In this document: one piece after another, positions 42,799 to 52,466 of the stretch | How positions within the stretch are numbered: the first letter of the stretch is position 1 | Layout: each line of letters starts with the position of its first letter | Assembly (NCBI RefSeq): GCF_001426925.1 | Contig: NZ_LMFR01000012.1 | Span: 283,331-347,330, forward strand | Source: Microbacterium sp. Root53 | GTDB taxonomy: Bacteria; Actinomycetota; Actinomycetes; Actinomycetales; Microbacteriaceae | DNA: 64,000 nucleotides | Reading direction: 5' to 3' | Translations under genes and position numbers: made by a program | Notes under the pieces: generated by a model | What the model was told of the DNA's origin: nothing | What the model saw: the letters and a program-made list of their open reading frames with translations, nothing else | Databases searched by the model: none

Positions 42799-44267
42799 CG
42801 CCGCTCGGCCGGATCCGGAGGCGGCCGCTGTCGTTCCAGGCGCGGCTGATGCTGACGGTGTTCGGCTTCGTGTCGCTGATCTTCGTGATCGTCGCGGCGG
42901 TCACGAGCGTCATGCTGAACTCGGTGCTCGAGGAGCGCCTCAGCCAGCAGGTGCGCAGCCTCGTCACGGAGGCGGGTCCGTGGCTGATCGGCTCCGGCGC
43001 GGAGGACGCGCCGCGCGTGCTGGACGGCCTGCAGGTGCCGCCGGGCACCGTCCTCGTGCTCGAGACCGCCGACGGCGACCGCAGCGGCGCCTTCGTCGAC
43101 GACCACTTCCAGATCGAGACCCTCACGACCTCCCAGCTCGCGGGGTTGAAGCTCGACCGGCCGGAGGGCCAGGAGCAGGTGCGGACCATGACCGTGCGCG
43201 GGCTCGGGGAGTTCCGCGTGCAGGCCGGCGAGGTGCCCGGCGGCGTGGTCGTCATGGGCATGTCGACGCAGGAGGTGCGGGCCACGATCGGCGAGCTGCT
43301 CACCACGATCACGTTCGCGACCGCGGCGGGGCTGGCCGTGCTCGGCCTCGCGATCACGGTCGTGATCCGGCAGGGTCTCAAGCCCCTGCGCGCGGTTGCC
43401 GAGACGGCCCAGCGCGTCGCGCGGCAGCCGCTCGACCAGGGCGCGGTGTCGATCGAGGAGCGCGTGCCGGCCGAGCAGGCGGATGCGCGCACCGAGATCG
43501 GGCAGGTGGGCGCGGCGCTGAACACCCTGCTCGACCACGTCGATGCGTCCCTGACCGCGCGGCAGCGCAACGAGGAGCGGATGCGCACCTTCGTCGCGGA
43601 CGCCAGCCACGAGCTGCGCACGCCGCTCGCGTCGATCCGGGGATACTCCGAGCTGTCCCTGCGCGATCCGTCGCTCAGCGAGACGACCGGACAGTCGCTC
43701 GAGCGCATCCAGGCGCAGTCCGTGCGGATGACGGGCCTCGTGGAGGATCTGCTGCTGCTCGCCCGCCTGGACGAGGGACAGGAGCTCGTCTACGGCGCGG
43801 TGGACCTCACCCGGCTCACGCTCGAGGCGGTCGCCGATCAGCGCGTCGCCGGGCCCGAGCACGTGTGGCGGGTCGAGGTCGACGAGGCGCCGGTCATCGT
43901 GGCGGGCGACACCGCACGGCTGAACCAGGTGATCGCGAACCTGCTCGCCAACGCGCGCACCCACACCCCCGCCGGCACGACCGTGACGGCGTCGCTGGCG
44001 CTCGACGGCATGGGCAGCGCGACCCGCGCGATCCTGCGGGTGCACGACGACGGCCCCGGGATCGATCCCGCGCTGCAGGGCGAGCTGTTCACGCGCTTCG
44101 CCCGCGGCGACCGGTCGCGCGCCCGGTCCACCGGCGGCACGGGCCTGGGGCTGGCCATCGTGAAGGCGATCGTCGACGCGCACCACGGCGAGATCCGGGT
44201 GACCAGCCGCCCCGGCGATACGACGTTCGAGGTGGCGCTGCCCGCCAAGCCCGTCGATCCCGCCTGA
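42795..44267 (+). CDS. Sensor histidine kinase
   Basis: The 490-residue product has two membrane helices (about 18-40 and 171-195) flanking an extracellular sensor of about 130 residues. HAMP follows, then HisKA with phospho-acceptor H272 in DASHELRTPLASIRGY, and a HATPase_c domain with N box (NQVIANLLANARTHTP), G1 DDGPGIDP and G2 GGTGLGLAIVKA. It is the partner of the upstream OmpR regulator. The stimulus is unknown; the neighbouring convergent redox operon (gap three bases) is a possible target, but this is only suggested by position. Confidence 0.94.
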   Translation: MTPLGRIRRRPLSFQARLMLTVFGFVSLIFVIVAAVTSVMLNSVLEERLSQQVRSLVTEAGPWLIGSGAEDAPRVLDGLQVPPGTVLVLETADGDRSGAFVDDHFQIETLTTSQLAGLKLDRPEGQEQVRTMTVRGLGEFRVQAGEVPGGVVVMGMSTQEVRATIGELLTTITFATAAGLAVLGLAITVVIRQGLKPLRAVAETAQRVARQPLDQGAVSIEERVPAEQADARTEIGQVGAALNTLLDHVDASLTARQRNEERMRTFVADASHELRTPLASIRGYSELSLRDPSLSETTGQSLERIQAQSVRMTGLVEDLLLLARLDEGQELVYGAVDLTRLTLEAVADQRVAGPEHVWRVEVDEAPVIVAGDTARLNQVIANLLANARTHTPAGTTVTASLALDGMGSATRAILRVHDDGPGIDPALQGELFTRFARGDRSRARSTGGTGLGLAIVKAIVDAHHGEIRVTSRPGDTTFEVALPAKPVDPA

Positions 44268-44270
44268 ACC

Positions 44271-45818
44271 TCAGTAGCCGGCGAAGGCGTCGGTGGTCAG
44301 GCCGTGGGCGCGGCCGAGGGCGGGCGCGAGGTCCGCGATCAGCGCGGGCGGTCCGGAGACGTACGCATGGCGCCTCGACAGGTCGGGGACCGCGCGGTGC
44401 AGGCCCTCGGCGGTCAGCCGCTCTCCCCCGGCCCACGTCCAATGGGCCGGGAGGTCGGCGGGCTCGTCGCGGGTGTACACGACCGTGCGCACGCGGGTGG
44501 CCTCGAGCTCCGCGCGGTAGGCGAGCTCGTCGGAGCTGGAGGCGGCGTAGACCAGCACGACGTCGCGGGTCTCACCCGCGAGCCGGAGGTGCCGCAGCTG
44601 AGACACGAACGGCGTCACGCCGATGCCGGCCGCGACCATGAGCACCGGCGTGCGCGCCGATCGAGGCAGCGTGAAGTCGCCCCAGACCCCGGTCACGGCC
44701 AGCACGTCGCCCGGCCGGGCGGCCGCGAGCGCCCGCTTGTAGCTCGAGACCGTCCCCGTCCTGCTCTCGCGGAACGCGATCCGGATCTCCGGCAGGTCCT
44801 CCGGCGCCGACGAGATCGAGAACTCCCGGCGCGTGCCGCGCGCATCCGCGTGACGGTGCGGCACATCCAGCTCCAGGTACTGCCCCGGCGCGAAGCGCAC
44901 GGGGCGCTTGGCGGTGAAGGCCAGCTCCTGCACGGTCGGCGTCAGCGCCGTGCGGCGCCGCAGCGTGAGGCGGACCGCGCCGCGCGCCGCGAACGCGAAG
45001 GCGATCAGGTTGCCGATCAGCAGCGCCCGCTCCTGGCCGAGCGTGATGACGCCGAGCGGGATCGGCCATCCGGCGAGGGCGCCGACCGCGACCGCCACGA
45101 GGTACTGCTGCCACCGGCGCGGCGGCAGGGTGAGCGGCTCCGAGAGCATGAACGCGCCGAGGAACAGGTACGGCGACTGCACGAGCACCGCCTGCAGCAG
45201 CGTCTCGAGCGGCATCGCGGCGCCGGCCGCGTAGAGCTGCGCGATCGTCCGGCCGGCCGCGACCACCACCGCGACGCCATAGAACAGGGCGACGACCCGC
45301 AGCTTCTCGGTGCGCCACAGCACGAGGACGCTCACGAGGAGCAGCGGCGCGAACAGCGCGGGCGTGCCGACCCACCACGCCGAGCCTCCCAGCGTGGACA
45401 GGGTCGCCACGGTCGCGCCGAACGCCGCCGGGTTCAGGATGTGCCGGCCGCGCCAGACGATCAGGTACTTCGACAGCGACGCCGCAGCGGCCGCGATCGC
45501 GGCTCCCGCCAGCGTCGCGACGTCCAGGCCGGGCCGCACGACGAACACCAGGATGGCCGCGGTGATGAGCGTCGACTCGGGGCGCCACACGAGCCGCAGG
45601 ACGCGGTGCGCGACCACGTCGACCGCGGCGGCCACCGCGACCAGCACGGCGGCCGTCGCCAGCAGCTCGGCGGGCGACGGCAGGACGAGCCCGAAGAACG
45701 ACAGCGCGAGCGCGACCAGCGTGAGCACGCCCAGCGCGAGCAGCACCAGCCGGTACATGGACAGGCGCCCCAGCTGCCGCATGCCCCGCTGGTAGACGGC
45801 GGTCAGGCGTCCGATCAT
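44271..45818 (-). CDS. RnfD/NqrB-like membrane domain fused to an FNR-type flavoreductase
   Basis: The 515-residue product has an N-terminal membrane region (about 1-275; eight to ten helices) that includes the RnfD-like motif SKYLIVWRGRHILNPAAFG. A ferredoxin-NADP reductase module follows: FAD-binding RREFSISS (about 328), NAD-binding AAGIGVTPF (about 397), YVSGPPALI and the terminal aromatic FAGY. The flavinylation SGAT motif of true RnfD is not seen. It could pass electrons from NAD(P)H across the membrane to the FMN-binding lipoprotein encoded upstream. ATG overlaps the apbE stop by four bases. Confidence 0.85.
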   Translation of the reverse strand: MIGRLTAVYQRGMRQLGRLSMYRLVLLALGVLTLVALALSFFGLVLPSPAELLATAAVLVAVAAAVDVVAHRVLRLVWRPESTLITAAILVFVVRPGLDVATLAGAAIAAAAASLSKYLIVWRGRHILNPAAFGATVATLSTLGGSAWWVGTPALFAPLLLVSVLVLWRTEKLRVVALFYGVAVVVAAGRTIAQLYAAGAAMPLETLLQAVLVQSPYLFLGAFMLSEPLTLPPRRWQQYLVAVAVGALAGWPIPLGVITLGQERALLIGNLIAFAFAARGAVRLTLRRRTALTPTVQELAFTAKRPVRFAPGQYLELDVPHRHADARGTRREFSISSAPEDLPEIRIAFRESRTGTVSSYKRALAAARPGDVLAVTGVWGDFTLPRSARTPVLMVAAGIGVTPFVSQLRHLRLAGETRDVVLVYAASSSDELAYRAELEATRVRTVVYTRDEPADLPAHWTWAGGERLTAEGLHRAVPDLSRRHAYVSGPPALIADLAPALGRAHGLTTDAFAGY

Positions 45819-46672
45819 GTGAACAGCTCCGCTTCTCCTCGCTCCAGGCGCGACCCCAGCGACCATTCTGCGCGGCCGTCGGACAGCATTCGCACCCAGT
45901 GCACGTCGTGGTCGCGCGCGTAGCCGGGCCCGCCCTCGAAGAACAGCGCGGTCGCGGCGGCGTCCGCGATCATGGCGGTCTCGGCGAGCGCCCAGGTCGC
46001 CACGACCGTGCGCACGGGAGCCCCGGTGCGGGCGTCGAGCACGTGATGCAGGCCGTCGCCCCACGCGCGACGATTGGCGGCGGATGCGCACAGCGCGCCG
46101 TCCGCGACCACGATCACGCCGATCGCGCGGCGCGGGTCGTACGGGTGCTCGAGCGCGACGCGCTGCGGCATGCCGCACACGCGCAGGTCGCCGCTCGCGT
46201 CGACGACCGCGGGACCGGGGATGAGCTCGGCGACCCGGTCGACCAGGCGCCCCTTGCCGAGCGCGCCGACATCGATCGTGGCGCGGCCGCGGAGACGCAG
46301 CGTCCCGTCGCGCCAGGTGAGGCGCGCGCGCCAGTCCGCGGGCGCCGCGACGGGGTCCTGGGCGCGCAGCGAGTACGCGGCGTCGTAGCCGAGCCTCTCG
46401 AGCGAGGCTCCGACGAGCGGGTTCACGGCGCCGCCGGTCGCGCGGCCGAGCTCGGCGTATGCGTCGAGCATGTCGGCCGCGTCGGGAGGAGCGGGGGCCT
46501 CTCCCCCGGGCGCCAGCCGGGCGACGAGCGAGTCGCCGCGGAACCTCGACCACGCGGCGTCGAAGGCCGCAATGGCGCCGTTCACGCGCTCGCGGATGTC
46601 CTCAGGCAGCGGCTCCGGGGTGTCGATCCGCCAGCCGGTGCCGATGGCGTCGAAGCGCCACGTCGCTGTCAT
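45815..46672 (-). CDS. apbE: ApbE-type FAD:protein FMN transferase
   Basis: The 285-residue product carries the ApbE motifs: IDVGALGKGRLVDRV (FAD-binding), HHVLDARTGAPV and ATWALAETAMIADAAATALF (Mg2+ site). The family links FMN to Ser/Thr in the sequence DxxxGA(T/S). No signal peptide or lipobox is present, so it appears cytoplasmic or is exported by another route, which is unusual if its target is extracellular. It is 15 bases downstream of an FMN-binding lipoprotein gene, its obvious substrate. Somewhat shorter than Gram-negative ApbE (about 340). Confidence 0.92.
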   Translation of the reverse strand: MTATWRFDAIGTGWRIDTPEPLPEDIRERVNGAIAAFDAAWSRFRGDSLVARLAPGGEAPAPPDAADMLDAYAELGRATGGAVNPLVGASLERLGYDAAYSLRAQDPVAAPADWRARLTWRDGTLRLRGRATIDVGALGKGRLVDRVAELIPGPAVVDASGDLRVCGMPQRVALEHPYDPRRAIGVIVVADGALCASAANRRAWGDGLHHVLDARTGAPVRTVVATWALAETAMIADAAATALFFEGGPGYARDHDVHWVRMLSDGRAEWSLGSRLERGEAELFT

Positions 46673-46687
46673 CGGGACGCGGCCATC

Positions 46688-47143
46688 TCAGGCCGCCGCG
46701 TCCTGCTTGATCCGCTTGATCGCCTCGTTGAAGCCGCCGCTCGTGAGCGAGGAGCCGGCCACCCGGTCGACCGCCAGGTCGTCGATGTCCACGCCCACGA
46801 CCTCGTCCGCGATGCCCGCGATGAACTGGCCCTGGTACTGCCGGCTCTCGCGCGCCTGCGGATCGCCCGTCACCTCGACGGCCGTGACGACGTCGTCCTC
46901 GAGCGTGACCGTGACGGAGACCGTCTCGATCGTCTCGGGCGTCTGATAGCTGCCCTCGGCCGTGTAGGTGCCGTCGGCGTAGCCGGGCTCCGCCGAGGTG
47001 GTCTCCGACGTCTCGGTGCCCGTGCTCTCGGCGGGCGCCTCCTCGTCGGTCGAGGCGCCCACGGTCACGGCGCCGCAGCCGGCGAGCGCGATGACGCCCG
47101 CGACTCCTGCGAGAGCGGCGCCGGTGCGTGCGGATCGGTTCAT
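46688..47143 (-). CDS. FMN-binding-domain lipoprotein
   Basis: The 151-residue product has a lipoprotein signal (LAGC, lipidated C23), then a Glu/Thr/Ser-rich spacer, and an FMN_bind domain (YADGTYTAEGSYQTPETIE onward). Near the C-terminus, DRVAGSSLTSGGFNEAI matches the flavinylation consensus (D..SGATxTS), with S132 in the place of the modified Thr. Expected to hold a covalently attached FMN outside the membrane. ATG at 47143 was chosen for AGGGGA upstream. First gene of the operon. Confidence 0.88.
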   Translation of the reverse strand: MNRSARTGAALAGVAGVIALAGCGAVTVGASTDEEAPAESTGTETSETTSAEPGYADGTYTAEGSYQTPETIETVSVTVTLEDDVVTAVEVTGDPQARESRQYQGQFIAGIADEVVGVDIDDLAVDRVAGSSLTSGGFNEAIKRIKQDAAA

Positions 47144-47244
47144 GTCGGTCCCCTGTCGTCGGTGCCGCCTGCGCGGCTCTGACTCCATCCCGGCCGACGT
47201 CCCCCGGCACCGGATCGGCACCGCTTGTGAATCCCCTCTGCGCT

Positions 47245-47259
47245 CGCCCGCCGCGGGCG
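47245..47259 (-). terminator. Hairpin after prs
   Basis: CGCCCG (47245-47250) pairs with CGGGCG (47254-47259) around a three-base loop, five bases past the prs stop. Short, so tentative. Confidence 0.35.
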
Positions 47260-47264
47260 GACTG

Positions 47265-48302
47265 TCAGGCCGCGCCGTCGAACATGCTGGTCACGGAGCC
47301 GTCGTCGAAGACCTCGCGGATGGCGCGGGCGAGCAGCGGTGCGGCCGACAGGACCGTGAGCTTGTCGAAGCGCTGCTCGGGCGACAGCGGCACGGTGTCG
47401 GTCACCACGACCTCGTCGATCGCGGCGTCCTGGAGGCGCTCGGCGGCCGGGTTGCTGAAGATCGGGTGGGTCGCGGCGACGATGACCTTGCGGGCGCCGT
47501 TCGCCTTGAGGGCCTGGGCGGCCTTCACGATCGTGCCGCCGGTGTCGATCATGTCGTCGACCAGCAGGCAGGTGCGGCCCTCGACCTCGCCGACGATGTC
47601 GTGAACCGTGACCTGGTTGGCGACCTTGGGGTCGCGACGCTTGTGGATGATGGCGAGCGGCGCACCGAACTCGTCGGCCCACGTGTCGGCGACGCGCACG
47701 CGGCCCATGTCGGGTGACACGACGGTCAGGGTCTCGCGGTCCTCGCCCTGCAGCGACTCCTCGAAGTACCGCGCGAGGATCGGCTTGGCGAACAGGTGGT
47801 CCACCGGGCCGTCGAAGAAGCCCTGGATCTGCGCGGCGTGCAGGTCGACGCTCATGATGCGGTCCGCGCCGGCGGTCGCGATGAGGTCGGTGACGAGGCG
47901 GGCCGAGATCGGCTCGCGGCCGCGGCCCTTCTTGTCCTGGCGCGAGTACGGGTAGTACGGCGCGACCACGGTGATCCGCTTGGCCGACGCGCGCTTGAGC
48001 GCGTCGAGCATGATCAGCATCTCCATGATCCACTCGTTGACCGGCTGGCCGAACGTCTGGACCACGAACACGTCGCAGCCGCGCATCGACGTCTCGAAGC
48101 GCGTGTAGATCTCGCCCGAGGCGAAGGTGCGGCGCTCGGTGGGCGCGACCTCGATGCCGAGCTGGTGCGCGATCGCGTCCGCCAGCTCCGGGTGGGATCC
48201 GCCCGAGACGACCACCAGACGCTTCTTGGTCTTGGTGACGATCCCCGGGGCGATGCCCCGCTGGCGCTCGTCGTCAGTGGTCGTCTTGCTCTTGCGCGCC
48301 AT
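47265..48302 (-). CDS. prs: Ribose-phosphate diphosphokinase
   Basis: The 345-residue product carries FASGEIYTRFETSMRGCDVFVVQT, the ATP-binding flexible loop PYYPYSRQDKKGRGREPISARLVTD, VSVDLHAAQIQGFF-like (here MSVDLHAAQIQGFF) and the PRPP-binding motif LLVDDMIDTGGTI. It makes PRPP for nucleotide, His and Trp synthesis and, in actinobacteria, decaprenyl-phosphoribose. A 20-residue N-terminal extension (MARKSKTTTDDERQ) is predicted to be disordered. Its start overlaps the glmU end by 29 bases, as in a coupled glmU-prs operon. Confidence 0.96.
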   Translation of the reverse strand: MARKSKTTTDDERQRGIAPGIVTKTKKRLVVVSGGSHPELADAIAHQLGIEVAPTERRTFASGEIYTRFETSMRGCDVFVVQTFGQPVNEWIMEMLIMLDALKRASAKRITVVAPYYPYSRQDKKGRGREPISARLVTDLIATAGADRIMSVDLHAAQIQGFFDGPVDHLFAKPILARYFEESLQGEDRETLTVVSPDMGRVRVADTWADEFGAPLAIIHKRRDPKVANQVTVHDIVGEVEGRTCLLVDDMIDTGGTIVKAAQALKANGARKVIVAATHPIFSNPAAERLQDAAIDEVVVTDTVPLSPEQRFDKLTVLSAAPLLARAIREVFDDGSVTSMFDGAA

Positions 48303-49752
48303 CGGCCGCCTTCTCTGCGCTCCGGGCGCGCGCCGCGGCGTCGGCCGCGGCGGTGCCCGCTCGGTTCTTCTCCACCCACCCCTCGATGTTGCGCTGAGGG
48401 GCGACGCTCAAGGCCAGGGCACCGGCCGGGACATCCTTGCGGATCACGGCTCCGGCCCCCGTCTTGGCGCCGGCCTCAATCCTAACCGGCGCCACGAACA
48501 CGTTGTGCGAGCCGGTGTGGACCTCGTCGCCGATCACGGTGCGGTGCTTGGCGATGTCGTCGTAGTTCGCGGTGATCGCGCCCGCGCCGAGGTTCACGCC
48601 GCGACCGATCGTCGTGTCGCCGACGTACGACAGGTGCGGCACCTTGCTGCCCTCGCCGATCTGGGAGTTCTTCACCTCGACGTATGTGCCGACCTTGGCC
48701 CCGGCGGCGAGCTCGGCGCCCACCCGCAGGTAGGCGAAGGGCCCGACGTTCGCGCGCGGCCCGATCACGGCGAGCGTCGCGTCGGCGCGCCGCACGACCG
48801 CGTCCTCGCCGACCTCGCAGTCCACGAGCGACGTGTCGGGGCCGATCGTGGCCCCCTCCGCGATCGTGGTCGCGCCCAGGATGTGGGTGTTCGGAAGGAT
48901 CGTGACGTCCGGCGCCAGCGTGGCGGTGTCGTCGATCCACGTGGTCGCGGGGTCCTGGATCGTGACGCCCTCGCGCTGCCAGCGGCGCACGATCCGGGCG
49001 TTCAGGATGGCCGCCGCCTCCGACAGCTGCACGCGGTCGTTCACGCCGAGCGCGACGCGCGCGTCCTCGGCGGCGCGCGCCGCGACCTGGCGGCCCGCCT
49101 CGCGCAGCAGGCGGATGACGTCGGTCAGGTACATCTCGCCCTGCGCGTTCGCGGTGCCGACCTGCGCGAGGCTCTCGCGCAGCGTCCGCGCCCGGAACAC
49201 GTACACGCCCGCGTTGATCTCGGCGACCGCCGCCTCGTCCTCGGTCGCGTCCTTCTGCTCGACGATCCGCAGCACCGAGCCGTCGGCGTCACGGATGACG
49301 CGGCCGTACCCGCTGGGGTCGTCGAGCGTGGCGCTCAGCAGCGTGGCCTCGGCCGCGGCGGCGCGGTGCTCCTCGATCAGCGCGGCGAGCGCGTCCGTCT
49401 CGAGCAGCGGCACGTCGCCGCTCAGCACGAGCACGTCGCCGTCGAAGTCCGCCGGCAGGCCCTCGACCGCGAGCTGCACCGCGCGCCCGGTTCCCGGGAT
49501 GTCGTCCTGGTCCACGACCTCGACGCCCGGGATGTCCTCGAGCTCCTGCACGACGCGGTCGCGCTCGTGCCGCACCACCACCCGCACGACCGAGGCGGGA
49601 AGCTGCTGTGCGGTGTGGAGCACATGCCCCAGCAGCGTGCGCCCGCCGATGGGGTGCAGCACCTTGGGGGTGCGCGAGCGCATCCGGGTGCCCTGCCCCG
49701 CCGCCAGGATGACGATCGCCAGGCTCTGAGTCGTCGCTTCGCTGTTGCTCAT
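48274..49752 (-). CDS. glmU: Bifunctional UDP-N-acetylglucosamine pyrophosphorylase/acetyltransferase
   Basis: The 492-residue product starts with the pyrophosphorylase domain: VILAAGQGTRMRSRTPKVLH, QDDIPGTGRAVQLA and LSGDVPLLETDAL. A left-handed beta-helix acetyltransferase domain of hexapeptide repeats follows (about 255-455), with SYVGDTTIGRGVNLGAGAI and the YDDIAKHRTVIGD block. It makes UDP-GlcNAc for peptidoglycan. The ATG is 1 base from the tRNA-Gln 3' end; a longer in-frame start would translate the tRNA and was rejected. The C-terminal tail is acidic and disordered. Confidence 0.96.
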   Translation of the reverse strand: MSNSEATTQSLAIVILAAGQGTRMRSRTPKVLHPIGGRTLLGHVLHTAQQLPASVVRVVVRHERDRVVQELEDIPGVEVVDQDDIPGTGRAVQLAVEGLPADFDGDVLVLSGDVPLLETDALAALIEEHRAAAAEATLLSATLDDPSGYGRVIRDADGSVLRIVEQKDATEDEAAVAEINAGVYVFRARTLRESLAQVGTANAQGEMYLTDVIRLLREAGRQVAARAAEDARVALGVNDRVQLSEAAAILNARIVRRWQREGVTIQDPATTWIDDTATLAPDVTILPNTHILGATTIAEGATIGPDTSLVDCEVGEDAVVRRADATLAVIGPRANVGPFAYLRVGAELAAGAKVGTYVEVKNSQIGEGSKVPHLSYVGDTTIGRGVNLGAGAITANYDDIAKHRTVIGDEVHTGSHNVFVAPVRIEAGAKTGAGAVIRKDVPAGALALSVAPQRNIEGWVEKNRAGTAAADAAARARSAEKAADGAQEQDDH

Positions 49753-49753
49753 G

Positions 49754-49825
49754 CTCCGCCACCAGGATTCGAACCTGGTCCTCACAGCTCCAAAGGCTGT
49801 CGTGCTGCCGTTACACCATGGCGGA
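49754..49825 (-). tRNA. tRNA-Gln(UUG)
   Basis: The 72-base gene has acceptor stem TCCGCCA/TGGCGGA with G73, anticodon stem ACAGC/GCTGT with loop CTTTGGA (anticodon TTG, reads CAA), and T arm CCAGG-TTCGAAT-CCTGG. CCA is not encoded. The next gene, glmU, begins after one base. Probably transcribed together with it. Confidence 0.93.
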
Positions 49826-49882
49826 CCGCGGCATGATCCGGAGGTCCCGGGGCCGCTCGGTCAAGTCTGCCATTCTTGAGGG

Positions 49883-50392
49883 ATGGCATCCGAGACGGAC
49901 GAGGTCGACCGCATCGTCGACGCGTGGACGCACCAGCGCCCCGACCTCGACTTCTCGCCCATGGAGGTGCTCTCGCGCGTGGACCGCCTGTCGCGGCACC
50001 TCGACCGGGCGCGCCGCGAGGCGTTCCGCCGCACCGACATCGAGCCGTGGGAGTGGGACGTCCTCTCCGCGCTGCGGCGTGCGGGGGCGCCGTACCAGCT
50101 CAGCCCGAAGCAGCTGCTGCAGCAGACGCTGGTCTCGAGCGGCACCATGACCAACCGGATCGACCGGCTCGTCGGACGCCGGTTCGTGCGCCGCGAGGCG
50201 GATCCGGACGACGGCCGCAGCGTGCTCGTGACCCTGACGGAGGACGGCCGCGTGCGGGTGGATGCCGCGATCACGCGGCTGATGGACGCCGAGGCCGAGC
50301 TGCTGCGCCGCCTCAGCGCCGCCGACCGCGACCGGCTCGCCGCGCTGCTGCGCCGCCTCTCGCTCGGCTTCGACACGGCACCCGAGGCCTGA
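49883..50392 (+). CDS. MarR-family transcriptional regulator
   Basis: The 169-residue product has the MarR winged helix: LSPKQLLQQTLVSSGTMTNRIDRLVGRRFVRREADPDD followed by the wing GRSVLVTLTEDGRVR, with N- and C-terminal dimerisation helices. The inducer and targets are unknown. ATG follows a CATTCT box by six bases, and GAGGG also lies just upstream, so either leaderless or led translation is possible. It is divergent from the tRNA-Gln/glmU/prs unit and followed by a dyad-rich repeat. Confidence 0.92.
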   Translation: MASETDEVDRIVDAWTHQRPDLDFSPMEVLSRVDRLSRHLDRARREAFRRTDIEPWEWDVLSALRRAGAPYQLSPKQLLQQTLVSSGTMTNRIDRLVGRRFVRREADPDDGRSVLVTLTEDGRVRVDAAITRLMDAEAELLRRLSAADRDRLAALLRRLSLGFDTAPEA

Positions 50393-50399
50393 TCCGCCC

Positions 50400-50488
50400 G
50401 AGACTGCAATCCCCCGCCGAGACCGCTGTGGACCACCGCCGTCTCGGCGGCGCGATGCAGTCTCGGCGGTGCGATGCTGTCTCGCGAG
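50400..50488. repeat. Palindromic and tandem GTCTCGGCGG repeat
   Basis: Arms GAGACTGCA (50400-50408) and CCGCCGAGAC (50414-50423) pair with GTCTCGGCGG (50441-50450) and TGCAGTCTC (50456-50464) around a 17-base loop. GTCTCGGCGG then repeats with a 19-base period at 50441, 50460 and, degenerate, 50479. It lies between convergent marR and the ABC-F gene and resembles a dispersed intergenic repeat; it could also end transcription. Confidence 0.75.
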
Positions 50489-50515
50489 GGGGGCAGAGCC
50501 TCAGCCCGTCTGCCC

Positions 50516-52312
<1,797 letters not shown>

Positions 52313-52436
52313 ATCCCCTCCAGCGTAGGCGAGCCGCTGTGTATCAGACCGCGGGACGCCCTCTCCTGACACCCGTCGGGACCGGGCCCCAGCCCTCCCG
52401 CATCCACCACGCGATCTGCCATCCCGAGGAGGACGC

Positions 52437-52466
52437 ATGAGCTTCGACGTGAGCGTGCCCGCATGA
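52437..52466 (+). CDS. 9-codon leader peptide coupled to the sugar transferase
   Basis: ATG at 52437, five bases after a GAGGAGG Shine-Dalgarno sequence (52426-52432), encodes M S F D V S V P A and stops at 52464-52466. The stop overlaps the ATG of the sugar transferase (ATGA). The transferase lacks any other ribosome site, so its translation probably depends on this leader. Confidence 0.5.
   Translation: MSFDVSVPA

Noticed and set aside
49753..49785. An upstream in-frame start for glmU.
   Set aside because: It translates the tRNA-Gln gene (RTRFESWW), the usual spurious reading of a tRNA.
49826..49882. A TTGACC -35 and -10 pair for tRNA-Gln on the minus strand.
   Set aside because: The TTGACC is clear, but every candidate -10 at 17-18 bases is poor, so no promoter is called.
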